Origin: Pampus argenteus
Taxonomy: Eukaryota; Chordata; Actinopteri; Scombriformes; Stromateidae
DNA length: 64,000 nt
Direction: 5' to 3'
Assembly: GCA_036937835.1 (NCBI GenBank)
Contig: CM072860.1
Coordinates: 6,279,001-6,343,000, forward strand
The notes beneath the pieces are model-generated. The model was not told the DNA's origin and searched no databases. It worked only from the letters and a program-made list of their open reading frames with translations. Made by a program: the position numbers and the translations under genes. Numbering within the stretch: position 1 is the stretch's first letter; each line of letters opens with the position of its first letter. Below are positions 1 to 12,800 of this stretch, in pieces.

Positions 1-211
1 CCGATGCCAGGAACCAAAGGACTGCCAGATCCTGCCAGCTTTTTTTTTTTTTTAATGTTTTCTGCAAGAAACTGTTTTTCAATAAGCCAACATCGTGTTG
101 TTTAAAACAATTATATGTATCTATGTTCAGAAAAAGATTACTATAGATAGTTATTTATCAAAATATTAAAGGTGACCATATTTTTTTTTTTCTGTTTTTC
201 TTTAATTCCAG

Positions 212-311
212 GAAATGGGGGATGTGGGCAGGAACACCAAAGAATCAGTACAGTCAGATGGTGTATGAGAACGGAGAACCTTGCTGGCAAGGCGGTTCAC
301 GCAGCACTACG
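212..311 (+). CDS. prkcsh: PRKCSH-like penultimate coding exon
   Basis: A 100-nt exon between a polypyrimidine-rich acceptor (tttaattccag) and the donor gtaagtac. The first base completes a codon from the upstream exon, followed by 33 codons starting KWGMWAGTPKNQYSQ and ending in GGSRSTT. The W-G-x-W-A-G start and the CWQG motif match the MRH domain of glucosidase II beta. A CA microsatellite follows 25 bases into the intron. Confidence 0.75.
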
Positions 312-1623
312 GTAAGTACGACACACATGCAAATGTACACACACACACACACACACACACTGTAATAATGAAGCAGACAGTAATTAACTAATAGACGGAC
401 AGACAGATGAGCAAATGGTACATACAGACTGTCAAATAAACAGAAAGAAATCGCTTTGCACAATAAATAAAATATGTGATACAAACTCTGTTAGGATTTT
501 TTAATTCATTATATAACATTAAATATTTGTAATTTATGCATTGCTTATAATAAAGACGGAGCCGCCACAAACTATGAACAGTAGGTATATGGAACCATGA
601 TGTAAATGTTTGTCGAGAAGCCAACCATCTTTGAGAGCTCAGGTTTGGCATCAATTGTTTTTTTGTTTTTTAGCTCAAGAGGTTTTATTTGTTTTCCCAA
701 ATATAGGTCAGCCTAGACGTAGCTGGATTTAAATGAAAAGGTAACTTGTTAAGTTACAGCAGCTCTCTCCACCACATCCATTGAGGAACGATTCGAGGCC
801 CAGTCAGCTCCCTGCGCCCCTCATCTGGCGCCTGTGAATTTCAACAATGGGGGAGTTAGCCAGTCAATCAGTAGAAGCCGCTCAGTCCTCATGGCGCGCT
901 CAGCAGCCTGGCAAAAAGGATGTTTTGTTCAAACTCAAATGATAGAAGCCGACTGGATTTATTTATTTTTTTCCCCCTCTCTGTCAGTCTACATCGGTTT
1001 TTATGGTTAATGTTACTCCACTTGCAGCTTTCTCTTCTACTCTTCCACTCTCTATATTCTCCCAGTATTTCCCCTCATCTTTCAGTCATTTTTTTTTTGT
1101 GTGAGAATTTGCTCAATTAAAAATGTAGCACATTTAATAATCTCATTTTCTTTGCCAGGCCCCCCTCTTCAAATCGTAGTCCAATAAATGTCATTCGTAA
1201 ACGTATGTACTCGTGCCATCCACAGGTTCCCCTTTGAAAAGACTAAATTGAATTCCTTTGATACGACCCCCTAACTGCGTGCAGTCGGCATAAATGAAGT
1301 CTCGTCAGAAGTCGACGCTCGTTATATTTGAAAAAGCTGAACCTCGTCTTTGCTCTCCTCCTCCTTCTTCTTCTTCTCTCTTTATACTTGAGTAGTGGGA
1401 CCAGTGATGTATTGTTTCAGTGGTGGATAGTCATCCAAATTCAAGCAGTGTGCAGTATATCTTAAGAGCCTAAGGTTGAGTTTCAGTTATTAATTAAATT
1501 CAAAGTGTTAGACCGAGGTTCCTTATTTAAACCAGCCTCTCCCAGTGTGTTACAATGTATTTTTTGTAGACTTGGCCAATGTTTCTATTAGTTTTGATGA
1601 TATTGTTGCTGTGCTCATCGAGC

Positions 1624-1670
<47 letters not shown>

Positions 1671-2554
1671 CTTTATTATTCCCAAAAACCTGGAAATTGG
1701 AGTAAAATGACATTAGTTTTTTGTTTGTTTGTTTGTTTCTTGAAGAAAGACTTGCCATAAGAGTGGAGGCTGTTAAAAGCACCCCATTGTTTTAGACTGA
1801 GATCTAGTTGCCAGTAACAAAATGCTCCTCTACCTGCAACCAATAACACACTTTGTCTCACAAAGCGTGACACACCCACTGCACACAAGATACTAAGTGA
1901 CATGACGAAAAAGCCTATTTTACACCAAATATGGGACAAAACCAAATCACCAGTTGTGCCAGCCTGAAACTTCAGCACAATAAGTTCCCATCTCTCTCCT
2001 TCTCCAGGTGTCTTTGTTCGCTCAGAGGGATCGTCTGTAGTATGATGTGAGAGGTTGCTATGGAAACCCCCTAGAAGTAAAATAAGTTGATTTTCCCTTT
2101 CCACTGTCTCGCAGAGAGCGTCAAAGTCACCTATTAAAGTCACGACAGTAGTAATGAAAGCAGTGATGAAAGCCTTCGTGTATAAGACGCTCGTTTTATT
2201 TAAGGAGAGACCTGAATATGTTTGAATGACAAACTCCGGCGGTATCTTTTTGTATAATTTTGTCATTTGCAGTGAAACCACTAAAACAAGAGGTAGGACA
2301 GCGTCTTCAATCAGCTCCCTTTGTTCGATGAAACTGGAATGGCTCTTGACTCAGACGAGCAGCGGCTCTTCTCCTCGCACCACCTCAACTTTTTTTTCTT
2401 TCTTGTGCTTTTCTAGGTCACACTGACATGCGGAGCAGAGACAGCCTTGCGATCGGTGAAGGAGCCCAGCAAATGCCAGTACATCATGGACTTTCAGACT
2501 CCTGTGGCCTGTCAGCCGGTGCTACAGCAGCGGGGCGTACACAGTGAACTCTAA
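212..2554 (+). CDS. prkcsh: Glucosidase II beta-subunit-like protein, C-terminal part (two exons; 5' part outside window)
   Basis: Two coding exons, 212-311 and 2417-2554, join in phase 0 and encode the last 78 residues. The family's beta subunit is the non-catalytic partner of ER glucosidase II; its MRH lectin domain recognises mannose on N-glycans and its tail keeps the complex in the ER. Visible here are the MRH core with the CWQG..RSTTV motif, the paired cysteines (TCG, KC, AC) and the sugar-contact residues expected in this family: R in RSTTV, E in KEPSKC and Y in CQYIM. The protein ends HSEL, a variant of the usual HDEL. Splice sites are consensus (ttccag/G, ACG/gtaagt, ttctag/G). Assignment to the PRKCSH family is firm from these motifs. 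Whether this is the single-copy orthologue or an ohnologue is uncertain, because the sequence is more divergent than I expect for PRKCSH. GNPTG was considered, but its motif spacing differs. Confidence 0.7.
337..360. repeat. (CA)n microsatellite
   Basis: Uninterrupted AC dinucleotides, about 24 bp, in the last intron of the PRKCSH-like gene. Confidence 0.95.
1624..1701 (-). mobile_element. 3' tail of a non-LTR element with (TATC)n microsatellite
   Basis: A GATA tract of about 46 bp (1624-1670) is followed by ctttattattccc...ggaaattgg. On the - strand this reads as an AATAAAGTATC-type tail, the usual 3' end of fish LINE/SINE families that finish in a tetranucleotide run. It lies in the last intron of the PRKCSH-like gene. 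The 5' extent cannot be fixed; the open - strand frame running on to 2281 has no recognisable domain. Confidence 0.5.
2417..2554 (+). CDS. prkcsh: PRKCSH-like terminal coding exon
   Basis: Forty-five codons plus TAA, after the acceptor ttttctag. They complete the MRH domain (VTLTCGAETALRSVKEPSKC, then YIMDF and VAC) and end in HSEL. The acidic linker that normally precedes HDEL in mammalian PRKCSH is missing; only about 13 residues separate the last MRH cysteine from the C-terminus. Confidence 0.75.
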   Translation, partial: VTLTCGAETALRSVKEPSKCQYIMDFQTPVACQPVLQQRGVHSEL

Positions 2555-3170
2555 CCCCTTCCCTTACTGGCCTAGCCTAGATTAACTTAGCACCCGCCCC
2601 CCCCTCCCCACTTGGCTAGCCCGCGGTGACAGGCTCGGGTCCTGAGGGTCCCCTCTGACATCTGTGTTGTCAGAACATATATACTTCCAAGCAAGTCTTG
2701 CTAAGGTCAGAATCTGATTTTCAGTAACACTTTTACTGGACTGCACTAGTTTTCTTTGATTGTTACAGTTCTACTTTATATTTGCATAGAGCATTTATTG
2801 AATGATTTAGTGAACACAAGTATTCATAACACTTCAGTATATTCCTACATAACTCCTGTATTATATATAGTATCTCATTCCTCTGTGCCATAGACCTCCA
2901 CTGTTGTCCAAAAACTATTAGACAAACATCAGTGTACTGGGTGACATATTTATTATTTACAACGGACACAATGGCCACTGTAGTTTTGAACGAAGTCAAT
3001 CCCACATACTGCTGTAAATAGTCTGCAATTAATCCGCAGGACAAAATAGTCCCCAACATATTTACTCCTGATTCAGTAACATTTGCTAAAAAAAAACTAC
3101 AGTGCCGGTAAGGAAATTAGTGTGCAGTTTTTAAAAATAAAACTACATATTTCATTGTTGACAATAAAAA
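2555..3170 (+). terminator. 3'UTR and likely poly(A) region of the PRKCSH-like gene
   Basis: No coding sequence follows the TAA at 2552-2554. The first convincing AATAAA signals on the + strand are near 3137 and in the A-rich stretch at about 3162-3180, suggesting a 3'UTR of roughly 0.6 kb. The exact cleavage site cannot be read from sequence alone. Confidence 0.4.
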
Positions 3171-6100
3171 AAAAATAAAAAAATCCAGCCTTACTCTTAA
3201 AGTATCCTTACACTTCTGGCACAATATAAATTACTATGTAGATAGTACAAAACATGTAACATAACTGTTAGATAAATGCTCAGAAGCACAAATAAAATGA
3301 CTTTTGATGCTATTTTTGATTTTATTAGTGTATTATTTCACACCACAGTAAAACGAAATGTTTCATTCAGATACTAGAAAATACGGCCGTAGTGTTGTTG
3401 GTGAATGTACCGTATATGGTAATTATGTTGCTGTGTATATATTCCTGCGTTATGCATAATATACCTAAACATACCACTTAGAGCTACATTTATCTACAGC
3501 CAACAATTTCACGATGTTTACACACTTTCAACTATTATTAGTAGCGCATTGTACCCGAGAGTACAGCGTCTCTTGATTTCACACGATTCTGCGAGCGTTA
3601 GCAGTCTGCCTCATGGTATCTATGATGTTGTTATGTAACAGATTGTGGGGTTGCTGCAGCAGAGCCCTCTGCTCATTAAAGGGGGGAGCTAAATCAGCTG
3701 TCAGGTATCCAATAGGCTGCCTGATATGTATTCCTACCCTGCTGGGGGCAGCTGGGTGGCTGTTTGCCTGCTAGCCATGCAATAGCCTCAGGCCCTGTTG
3801 CCCAGGGACTGCTGCTTTTTTATTTATCCGGCTTCAACTCCCATCTATACTCTGTATTTGATGGCAAATCTTAATATTTGCTTTCACCTTTAGTTTTAAA
3901 AAAAACATTCATATAAAAGCTTCAACAAAACAAAACTCATTAACAAAACAGCACATAATAATTGACTAAAATTAGACTCCTGATTTGACTTCAGATACGG
4001 TTAAAACACTGTTAAAACACCGTCAGGAATGTTAATGCTCATCTCAAGGAAACAACACAATGTCACTTTCCATTTTAATCTCTTCCTCATTCAGCATTTC
4101 AAATTATGCAACAGATGCCGACGTTGATGTAGCAAGCCTTCACAGCCTCATAACTCTACCAACAGCTGGAAATGCTGCCAATCACACAGCCCGCGTCAAG
4201 AGCTGCACTCTACCTTAATATTGCAGAGGGCGACGTCGGATTACCGGCATCTGGAGAAAACTTTCGATTGCATCACTTGCCATATGGTCGACCATGTGAC
4301 GGTGTCTCGTGAAGAACTTTTCCCCCACGTATGAGACTTGGATAAAAACCCGCGCTCTCAAAGGAACAGATTCGACAATCTGTAGGGTATCAACAACTTC
4401 TCACTTTACTGAATGATCATCATGTGTTAAATTACTTGTGTGCTTCACCCCGCACGGCGTGGGTGGGAAACCGTGTTGGAAGATTGCAGTTTAAACGGAC
4501 AATTATTTAAAAGGGAAAGAAAAAAAAAAAAAGAGCTGGAACTGTGGATTTCTGTACTGGGTTTTTTTTTTTTTTTGAACCAACTGGTTCATTGATGTGT
4601 TGCTACAGATCAGAAAAAGGGAAAAGAGGGAGTTGTTGGAAGGATTCAGTGGGGGGAAACTGAGCGGCACGCTGAGCACACACACACAGACATACACACT
4701 TGTACATACTTACACACCTCCATTCAGCGCATTTGCACATGAAGGGGGCAGGGATGGAAAAAATCTTTCCAGTTGTGCGTGGGTGTATTTGTGTGTTGAC
4801 TCCAAATTGCTAAAAAGGGCCCAGAGGCTTTATATTGCATTAAATCTCCAACTCAGCTTTGTAGAAACTAGTTCAGGGTACCTGTTCTCTCGAGTGAGAG
4901 ACAGCGGGGCCTTCGTCTGACTCACCGACTGACTAGTGACTGGTTAACTGACGCCCACCACAACCCAGAGCTGCTCTCACTCTTTTTTTGGAGATTGTTT
5001 ATAAGCTTCCTCCTTTGAAGGGAGGCCAGTTATATCCTCAGGGCTCGGAGGGAAAAAAAAAAAAAAAGGACACTTGCGTTGAGTCGGCGTGCGACAGTCA
5101 CATCCATCTCCCTCACGTCCACACTTAACTCCAGTCTATTCAGTCACGATACTGACAGCCTGCAAACAACACAGCATTTATTCAGTTTACACTTCTTAAC
5201 TGAATGAATCGCTAACAAGGTTTCAATTTTATTTTATTATTCTTTGTTTCTAATGTTAAAAATATCTCAAATATGCACATGATAGTTACATATATCATAT
5301 ATTTCTAAAAGAATGAGGCTAACAGGCTAACAGGCAAAAAGTAAGCATATTTAGCTAATATTAATTATGACCATAACTCTGCGTTTCAATCCTTGTAAAA
5401 AGGAGAATGTGTTATTTCTTTTTTTTTTTTTAAAGTTACACAGTCTCACTTTAAAGTTGCTCATTTGTGTATTAATTAGGGTTTCTGAGAAACTTCTTCC
5501 ACACAGGCTGATTCTATTTTCATTGCATAATATTTCAGAAAAATAAATAAATAAATAAATAATGTTGAATATTACTGCCTTGGCAAATTAGCTGAAAATC
5601 TACAGCACAGTATGTCAAAACACTAGTAGAGTAGAATCAGTTTCAGCACACCGACGAAGGGAGAGGAGTGAGATAATTAGAAATACAGATGAACAAAGAT
5701 TAATATTGACAGGAGGAAGAGAAAAAGATACACAGAAAGACAAATAAACAGCAACAAAACGAATGACCGGGGGACAACTCTGGAGGGGAAACTACGCTTT
5801 TTGAAGAGGAGAGAGAGAGAGACAAACTAACTGCAATGAAAGAGCGAGGCATGTGAAACAAGCAGAGAGAGGGCGGGTATACGCAGCAATGCCTATCTAG
5901 TGGAGGGTGAATGTTTCTGTGTTTGTGCTCTCACGTCGGTGAGCCAGGCTCAACACTTCCCCTGTGGAGTGGATGAGTGTAAGCGTGTCGCGGTTGGAGG
6001 CTGGAAGGCCGAGCTGTGATAGCATGTGGTTACCAGGGGCTTCCCGCAGTTGGCTTCTCCCACTTACAGTAGAGGAGGCGCAGAGGCCCGAAAAAAGCCA

Positions 6101-6514
6101 CACAATAAAATTAACCAATACATATTAGGCATTAAAGTACAATATTTTGTCTGTCACAAAGACAATTGCTAGTGCTGCTGCAAAAGGTGAGTCATATCAG
6201 ATTTTATGATAATGGTAATGCTTTTATAGTAAAAAAAATGAGAGCTCAAACTAGTTTAGAAAAAAAGAATCTGCTGGCGGATTCATCCCGAAACAACGGC
6301 GAAGTGATTCAGGGGAACATGACGTGATTGCTGTATGTCAAAACACAGACACAAACTTCGCTTGATGAAAAGGGAACAGCGGTTACAGATTGAAAATTAA
6401 CCAACAGGGATGAAAAAAAATAAAATCAGGAGTATAGGGAGTGGCTGGGGAGTTTGCATAAAACCCAATCATGTCAGGGTTTTCCAGCGGGAATTTAGTC
6501 GGTTCAAAGAACAT
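3171..6514. other. Intergenic, no gene recognised
   Basis: AT-rich DNA with poly-A/T runs, a short CA tract near 4680 and an AAAT tetranucleotide tract at about 5540-5562. The block at 3560-3840 is less repetitive and GC-richer than its surroundings and could be a conserved non-coding element. The short open frames here show no domain or splice context. Confidence 0.6.
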
Positions 6515-6878
6515 AAATTTTTATGTTCGTTCGTTCGTTTCGTCTTCTTCCGCTTATCCGTGGTCGGGTCGCGGGGGCAGCAGCTTCAGCAGGGAAGCCC
6601 AGACTTCCCTCTCCCCAGCCACTTCTGCCAGAGCCAGCTTCTGCAACCGGGGGTCGGACCGCCAGGGTCCCCGCCTCCGACTGCCGCCCATCTCTCTTCG
6701 CACCGTTCCCCCCCCGAGACCCTTCCCATGGGTAGTGGGCCCATGGGAAGGGGGTACAGCACCTGGTATTCCCAGGCGGTCTCCCATCCAAGTACTAACC
6801 AGGCCCGACCCTGCTTAGCTTCCGAGATCAGACGAGATCGGGCGTGTTCAGGGTGGTATGGCTGCTAAATTTTTATGT
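6515..6878 (-). mobile_element. 5S-rRNA-derived SINE (SINE3-type) with target-site duplications
   Basis: The element spans 6528-6865 and is flanked by identical 13-bp direct repeats, TAAATTTTTATGT (6515-6527 and 6866-6878). On the - strand it has a 5S-like head (6865-6755), a body of about 200 bp, then GGATAAGCGGAAGAAGACG and an (ACGA)n tail, the 3' end typical of fish LINE partners. The internal 5S Pol III promoter elements are recognisable (AAGCTAAGCAGGGTCGGGCC and GGATGGGAGACCGCC). The perfect duplications indicate a fairly recent retroposition driven by a LINE enzyme. Confidence 0.85.
6755..6865 (-). pseudogene. 5S rRNA-like sequence (SINE head)
   Basis: About 111 nt closely match vertebrate 5S rRNA, from GCAGCCATACCACCCTGAAC to ATACCAGGTGCTGTA. 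The first few bases of 5S are changed, and there is no T-run terminator: the sequence runs into CCCCCTTCCCATGGG of the SINE body. It is therefore a retroposon part rather than a 5S gene, although the internal control region looks intact. Confidence 0.85.
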
Positions 6879-9800
6879 AAGCATTGAAAATCAAGAACTG
6901 AGGTGCTTTTTGGCTTATTAATGCTTCAATTAGCTTTTAAACATTTTAGACGTCTTAGATGTTCGTTTGTGGCGTTTTGCAATCTGCAGCCAGGAGATAC
7001 TTACTTTGCTATCATATCACTTTGAACATATCTATAAATATATAGATATGCCATCTACTTGTTCTTGTATCTACTGCTTCATCTTTGCATGGTATAGCAT
7101 AAGCATAGCAGGACTTTGATGCAGATGAATGAATGAGTGCCACAGTTGTGTTTTATAAGCAGGATGGGGAAAATAGCCATCATCCACTGTTTGGGCTTGG
7201 CTCTTCAGTGTTGAGCGTAAACGGTACTTTCGGTGTTTGCATGTTGTTGTTCATGTACTATACTGCAGATGATAATTTCAGCTGTTAAGATGAGATCTGG
7301 TCCTGCGCCACCAGCGGCCTGTAAATAACGCCGGTGACAGACTGGGACTTGATCAACAGTGGCAATCCAAACACTTTCCGTGCCCTTCTGTGACAGTTTC
7401 TCCCGCTGCAAATTGTTGTTTTTTTTCCCCCTCTTGTAGCCCCCATTAGGATGATAGATGAGAAGAGATGCAGAGGGGATGGTTAATCTTTCAGCGAGAG
7501 AAAGACCAGAGAGAGAGAGGAGGGGAGAGCTAGAGAGCAGCATGCCCTGTACATAAATAAACAGGATTTAGCAAGAAAATGTGTGGAGGGAGGAAAGATT
7601 AGGGTGATCACAACTCTCAGACAGAGGATGGAAGGCAGAGAAAGAGAAAAGGGGGGACAATGGAGAGTGATTGAAATAGAACAACGTGGATAACAGATGG
7701 AATGAAAAGCTGACTGGGATGAAGAAAGAGAAGAGAGAAACTGGGATATAACGAGAGAGAGAGAGAGAGCCGGAGAGCAGCGGGATCCTGGTGGGCGAGG
7801 GGAGGGAATTCTGGAGGGCTATATTGAGCTCAGTTTCTCCACAGGAGCTGCTTAATGAGCACAGAGTTTGTAAGTAATTATTGGTTATCAACTTGATAAT
7901 AGTCATTGCTCCATTTTGTGTAGCAGTTTTCACATACTTATACAATTATGGCAATTATTAACGAAGCAGAGGCTTTTTTTTTGCGTCGCTGCTTTGCATT
8001 TCAAACATATAGCGTGGCCAGGCATGGGCCGTTATTTTTTCTGCATTACATAATACAGGTTACCAGGGAGTAGGGAGAAGAAGAAGGAATAAGTCCTCTG
8101 AATAATAGGGTAAACAATGAGGAGCCAATTTAGTTTTGAAAACAAACGCCAGCGTTTCATTTAGGATGGCGGGGGGGGGCTAACATGCTGTATAATGCCT
8201 GGAAATGTGGATATGTGTGCTGCAGGGAGGCAGAAGAAGGAAAGAAGAAGAAGAAGAGGAGTGATGGAAGAGCCAAGTGTGCACGGCAGCCTCCACTGTG
8301 CAGGGAAGTCATCCATTTTAAAGGCTGCAGCAGAGTACCTGCAAGCTTTTCATTAGCAGGTGAGACGCACTGATAGGATCTGAGGATACGGACGGATGGT
8401 CGGCCAAACAGACAGATGGCTCTCTGCTCCATTACACTGGGACACAGCGCTGCCCTGGACACATCATGCTCGCCACCTCACACACACACACACACACACA
8501 CTGGATTTGTAGGCAGATAAAAAGAAAAGAGCACTTGACTCTTTAAGCGATTAAAAGAGGCGGAAAAGCAACCAGCGTTCACGTAGAGACGCATTGGGGT
8601 GATCTGAAAATCTGCAAAAAAGCTGAACAAGAACACATTGACTGTGTAGCCTAAACAGTGCCCTCAGATTTTATTTGTTTTGTTTTGTGAATAAAATCTG
8701 TCTCCTTAAATAAAAGAGATCTTGTTTTTTACTTTAAAAGTATTGGATTAAAATTTCAGATGAATGCTGAGAGGGAGAAGAGACAGTTCAGCTGAAAAAA
8801 GCAAAGAAGTCAGCAGCCATTTCTCCAGACTCTGTTGATTCAGTCATCAATTACAGGAGCAGCAGTCACGATAAATAAAATTCAACAACTGACTAACTGC
8901 AAAGAGCCCCGTCGCTGGCACTCGTCCAGCATCGGCTGCAACATATTGAGTTATAGACCTACAGCATCCGCCCGCCTGTATACACAGATCATTGATCTCT
9001 ATAAATTCTTCTTCAAAGTCTACACATTTGATCAAAGGTGGTGGAGGGTAGATGGTTTTTTATCGAAAAAAGCGAAAAGACCAGCGATACAACACCTGAG
9101 GAAGGAGGAGAGGACGGGGGAAGGTGTCTCTTCTGTCGCAACAGATCTGGATCAAAAAGTAGCTATTGCAGAATCAAAGTCAGCGCCATCAATATTTCAT
9201 CAGAAGAGAACCTGCCAGTCGCTGCATCACACAACGCTGCAACCGTTCATTCTCTATCCTTTCCTTTTACCAGGCTACTGTTCCTACAGGCCATCCTGGT
9301 TATTGACATTATCCTTAAATCATATTATACTTTCAATTACTTTTGTTATTCCTGAATGTGGCCAGCATCTAAAAAAAAAAAAAAAAACACATATTAAATG
9401 ACTTAATAGACAATATACATAAATATTGCTGTTAATAATACCCCCAAAAGAAGACGCCTCCATTTACCTCCAATGCTCCAATTTGCAATAGCAGTTAATA
9501 TAAATAGAGCGGACACACCATTCCCTGAAATATTTTAGAAAACACCAGCCATCCTTTGGCCTGAAAAAATCCCCAAAAATCACTTCAACTTATTAGTATC
9601 ACCTAATAAATTCTCAGCAGTCTCCAGGTTCAGTGTAATTAAGGCCAAACGATGCTCACCGTTTCCAACAGTTCAGTGTAAAAATGAAACTTTGTTTCTG
9701 TACACAGAATAAATCATTGATTTTTCTGTTAGCGTACACAGAAGATTTAAAACTTACGAGCTATTTATGCAAATAAAAAACTCCAGCGAAAAAAGGAACT

Positions 9801-12800
9801 TTAGCCAGACAGTGTGTCATATTCATGAATACAACCTCAATGTGTCAGAATTTGGATTCTTCTACATTCCCAAAACAGGGAGGCAGAAACGGTGCAAAAA
9901 AAACTAGGCTACACTGTGCTTAACGCCACACCAACTAATACAGGAAGAGGTTAAGTTCATGCATTCAGGAGAGAGAGAGAGTTTCCACCAAAAAAACACC
10001 GTATTAAGGGAGGGAAATGAAACTTTGCATTATTTTTAGTAGGAAATTATGTCTGTGCATCTCAGTAATTATAAAGCAATTCACAACTGACTGATAGGCC
10101 TCCCGTGGACTTGTCCCCCCCCCCCTCCTTCCCTCCCCCTCCCTACTCTCGCAGCCTTATCTTTTCCCACCACAACTGCACAGACTCCTACATGCATTTT
10201 AATATGGTAATTATTGAGTGAATTCTGAACACAAAAAGAAAAAAAAAGCTGGCGAAAGCATTTAAAATGGGATTCAGCCACGAGTTTCCTGTATCAACAT
10301 GCTTCTCCTGATTAGGAGGACTTATTCAGGGTATTTATAGCCGCATCTATTTCGTGTCGACTGGCTATTTACAGTATTTTGCTGCCGTCATTTGGCCGAT
10401 GGTACCATACAAACGGTATCATTGTTCGGCCAATCTGAGCTGTTCTTCAAGACTTGTATTCATTCCATACATAAATGTGAATTAAAATAAAGAGTACCCT
10501 GAGTACAGTACCTCAGCTGAGAGGGGGGGGTTGTTTGACAACTTTGGTCCCAAAGTTGTTTTTTTTTCCCAGCTAAAATAAATGGATACAGCAGGAGAGA
10601 GAAAGAGAGAGAGAGAGGAGGGGGAAGGAGGCGAGGACCTCCCTACGGACGCCTCTATCTCCAGGCAAGTTTATTCTCTCGTTTGATGGAGCTCAACAGA
10701 CAAGACTTTTCCTCACTCTTCAAAGTTAAGGGGAAGCAACAACTGTGGCGCCACGGGTGAAAACATCTTAACTCGACGTTTACCAAAATTCAGTTACAGC
10801 GGAAGGCTCTTTTTTCCGCTTTATTTAAAAAGGTCACTGAGGCTGATGGATCCATTTTGTTTAATGTTTACGTTGGAGTGGGATGGGCCAAAGTGGGCTT
10901 CTCCACGTTCAACAGTTATTTCAGTAGGAGCGAGCCGGAGTGGGAATGTAGCAGATGCATTTCTACACTGTCTAGCTTGTACTTTAGCTGAGCCAAACGC
11001 TGTCCTGCATCACCTTCTGAACGCAAGTCAGCGTTGAAACTGCTCAAGTGTGACGTGCATCAAGTGAGGGAATCTTAGGCTCTATGTTCTATATGATACA
11101 TTAACCATCTGAAAAATAATAAGAGCTTTATTAAGCTTTATATGAGGCTAATTGTGTCGGTTCTCAACATTGACCACTGCTGCTGAAGCTCCTGCACATG
11201 CGGATCAGGATGCGGTCATTTCTTGCTGAATAAAACCCTTGGACGCCCAGATCTTGGTTTATCTTCCATGCTGTTGGTTTGCCTGTATTTCTGCAAACTG
11301 CTGCATCTGCACTTCCTGTCTGAGAATCAGTATCCTCAGGCATATTTCCTACGTTACGTTCCTTGTTTTAGCCATTTTTGTCTTTCAAACTTTCAAACAC
11401 GAAGCACGGCAACACTGATACCTAAATGACCCAGTAATGTGTTGTTGTTTTTTTATTTTTATGGAACCAATCAATTTTAAGCTTTTTTAGGATTTGTTTA
11501 GTATTTTGAAAGAAATTGCAAAAAAAAAAAACTTATTTCCAACACTGTAACTGATTCCTCTCATGATTTGTCGTTTTCTTCTGTCCCTTTTTTCCATCTT
11601 CTCTATCTCTCCCTCCCTCCTGGGTTAGCTTTGCAGCCTAGCCTGTAGGCCCAGGGATGTTGTATTAATTAACTCGCCTCACTGCACTCTCATCAAGCTG
11701 CCGGTAAATGGCCCCGCTCCAAGTTTCCCTCCCGGAGCGCACCAAGATGGCAGCATCCGTAAACAACTTAAAATTTACGGTACTGCAGTTACTACTGCAG
11801 CGAGGCCCCTGCTACTCCTTACACAGGCTGGAGAGTGCACCGCTCCGCACGCTGCTGTGTGGTTTAATATGGAAATGCATTTTGGTTAGACTCAAGTAAT
11901 GGCAGTCATCTTTTTTTTTTCCTCTACCTCTCTGACGTCCGTGATTTGCAATTGCTGCTCAGAAAAAAGAAAAAAAAAGTGCAATCTTTTTCAAAGTGCA
12001 CTGCGGTACGGGATGCTTGCTCCCATTGCTCAGCGGTGGAGCAGTCATGAACAACTTTGTTTACGTCGCATGATTAAAATGAGTGCAAATCTTTGTCAAT
12101 ATTAACATGGTTTGACAAGCAGCCATGCAAATGACTCCGCTCCTCAGAGAGAGAGTGCAGACTGTAATGAGGTAAATGCTGCAGTCTGTAGTCTGTAGTC
12201 AAACCTTACGTTTCTTCAGCCATACTTTAACTTTAACTTTGATTGATACTAAAGATAAAATCCAATCATTTTGATGTAGTGTTTTGGTAGAAAAGCTTTC
12301 TTTTTTTTAAACCATGTTTTTGGCGCATTTTAAAATATAATCAAAAATAAATAAACCCCAAATTAATACTAATAATCAGAAATATCTATTTTTACATATT
12401 CACAGGGGTGATTATGCTTTTCCTACTGTCGGAACAAGACTTCTTTCTCATGCTGAGCATCGTCACACTAAATCCAACCTGAGTTGGTCAGGAGCATCTC
12501 AGTAAAATGCAATAAGCTAAGAAACCGAGTGTGAGTCACGCTACCAACAGCGCAGCACAGCAGCTGTTCATTCTGAAGGCCAGGCACAGAAATACACCAA
12601 CCTAGCATCATCCATAAACAATGATCTGAGGCTTCTTCTTTTTTTTTTCTTATGTGGACATAGCGCCTGTCTGTTTTCTCTCTCAGTAGCAGCAGTAGGC
12701 AAAAATAGCCCTTGCAGAGACACACCCAGAAGAGAGAGTCAAATCAAACATCATTATTCCCTGTAAATATTGTGAAGAGATCTCATCTCCACTGGCGGCA

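Noticed and set aside
1676..2281. 201-codon open frame on the - strand inside the PRKCSH-like gene's intron
   Set aside because: No recognisable domain; it ends in a LINE/SINE-type tail and overlaps no splice-consistent exon.
6755..6865. Functional 5S rRNA gene
   Set aside because: The 5' bases are altered, no T-run terminator follows, and it is fused to a SINE body bounded by target-site duplications.
6410..6868. 152-codon + strand frame
   Set aside because: It runs antisense through the 5S-derived SINE; its Pro/Ser-rich translation is an artefact.
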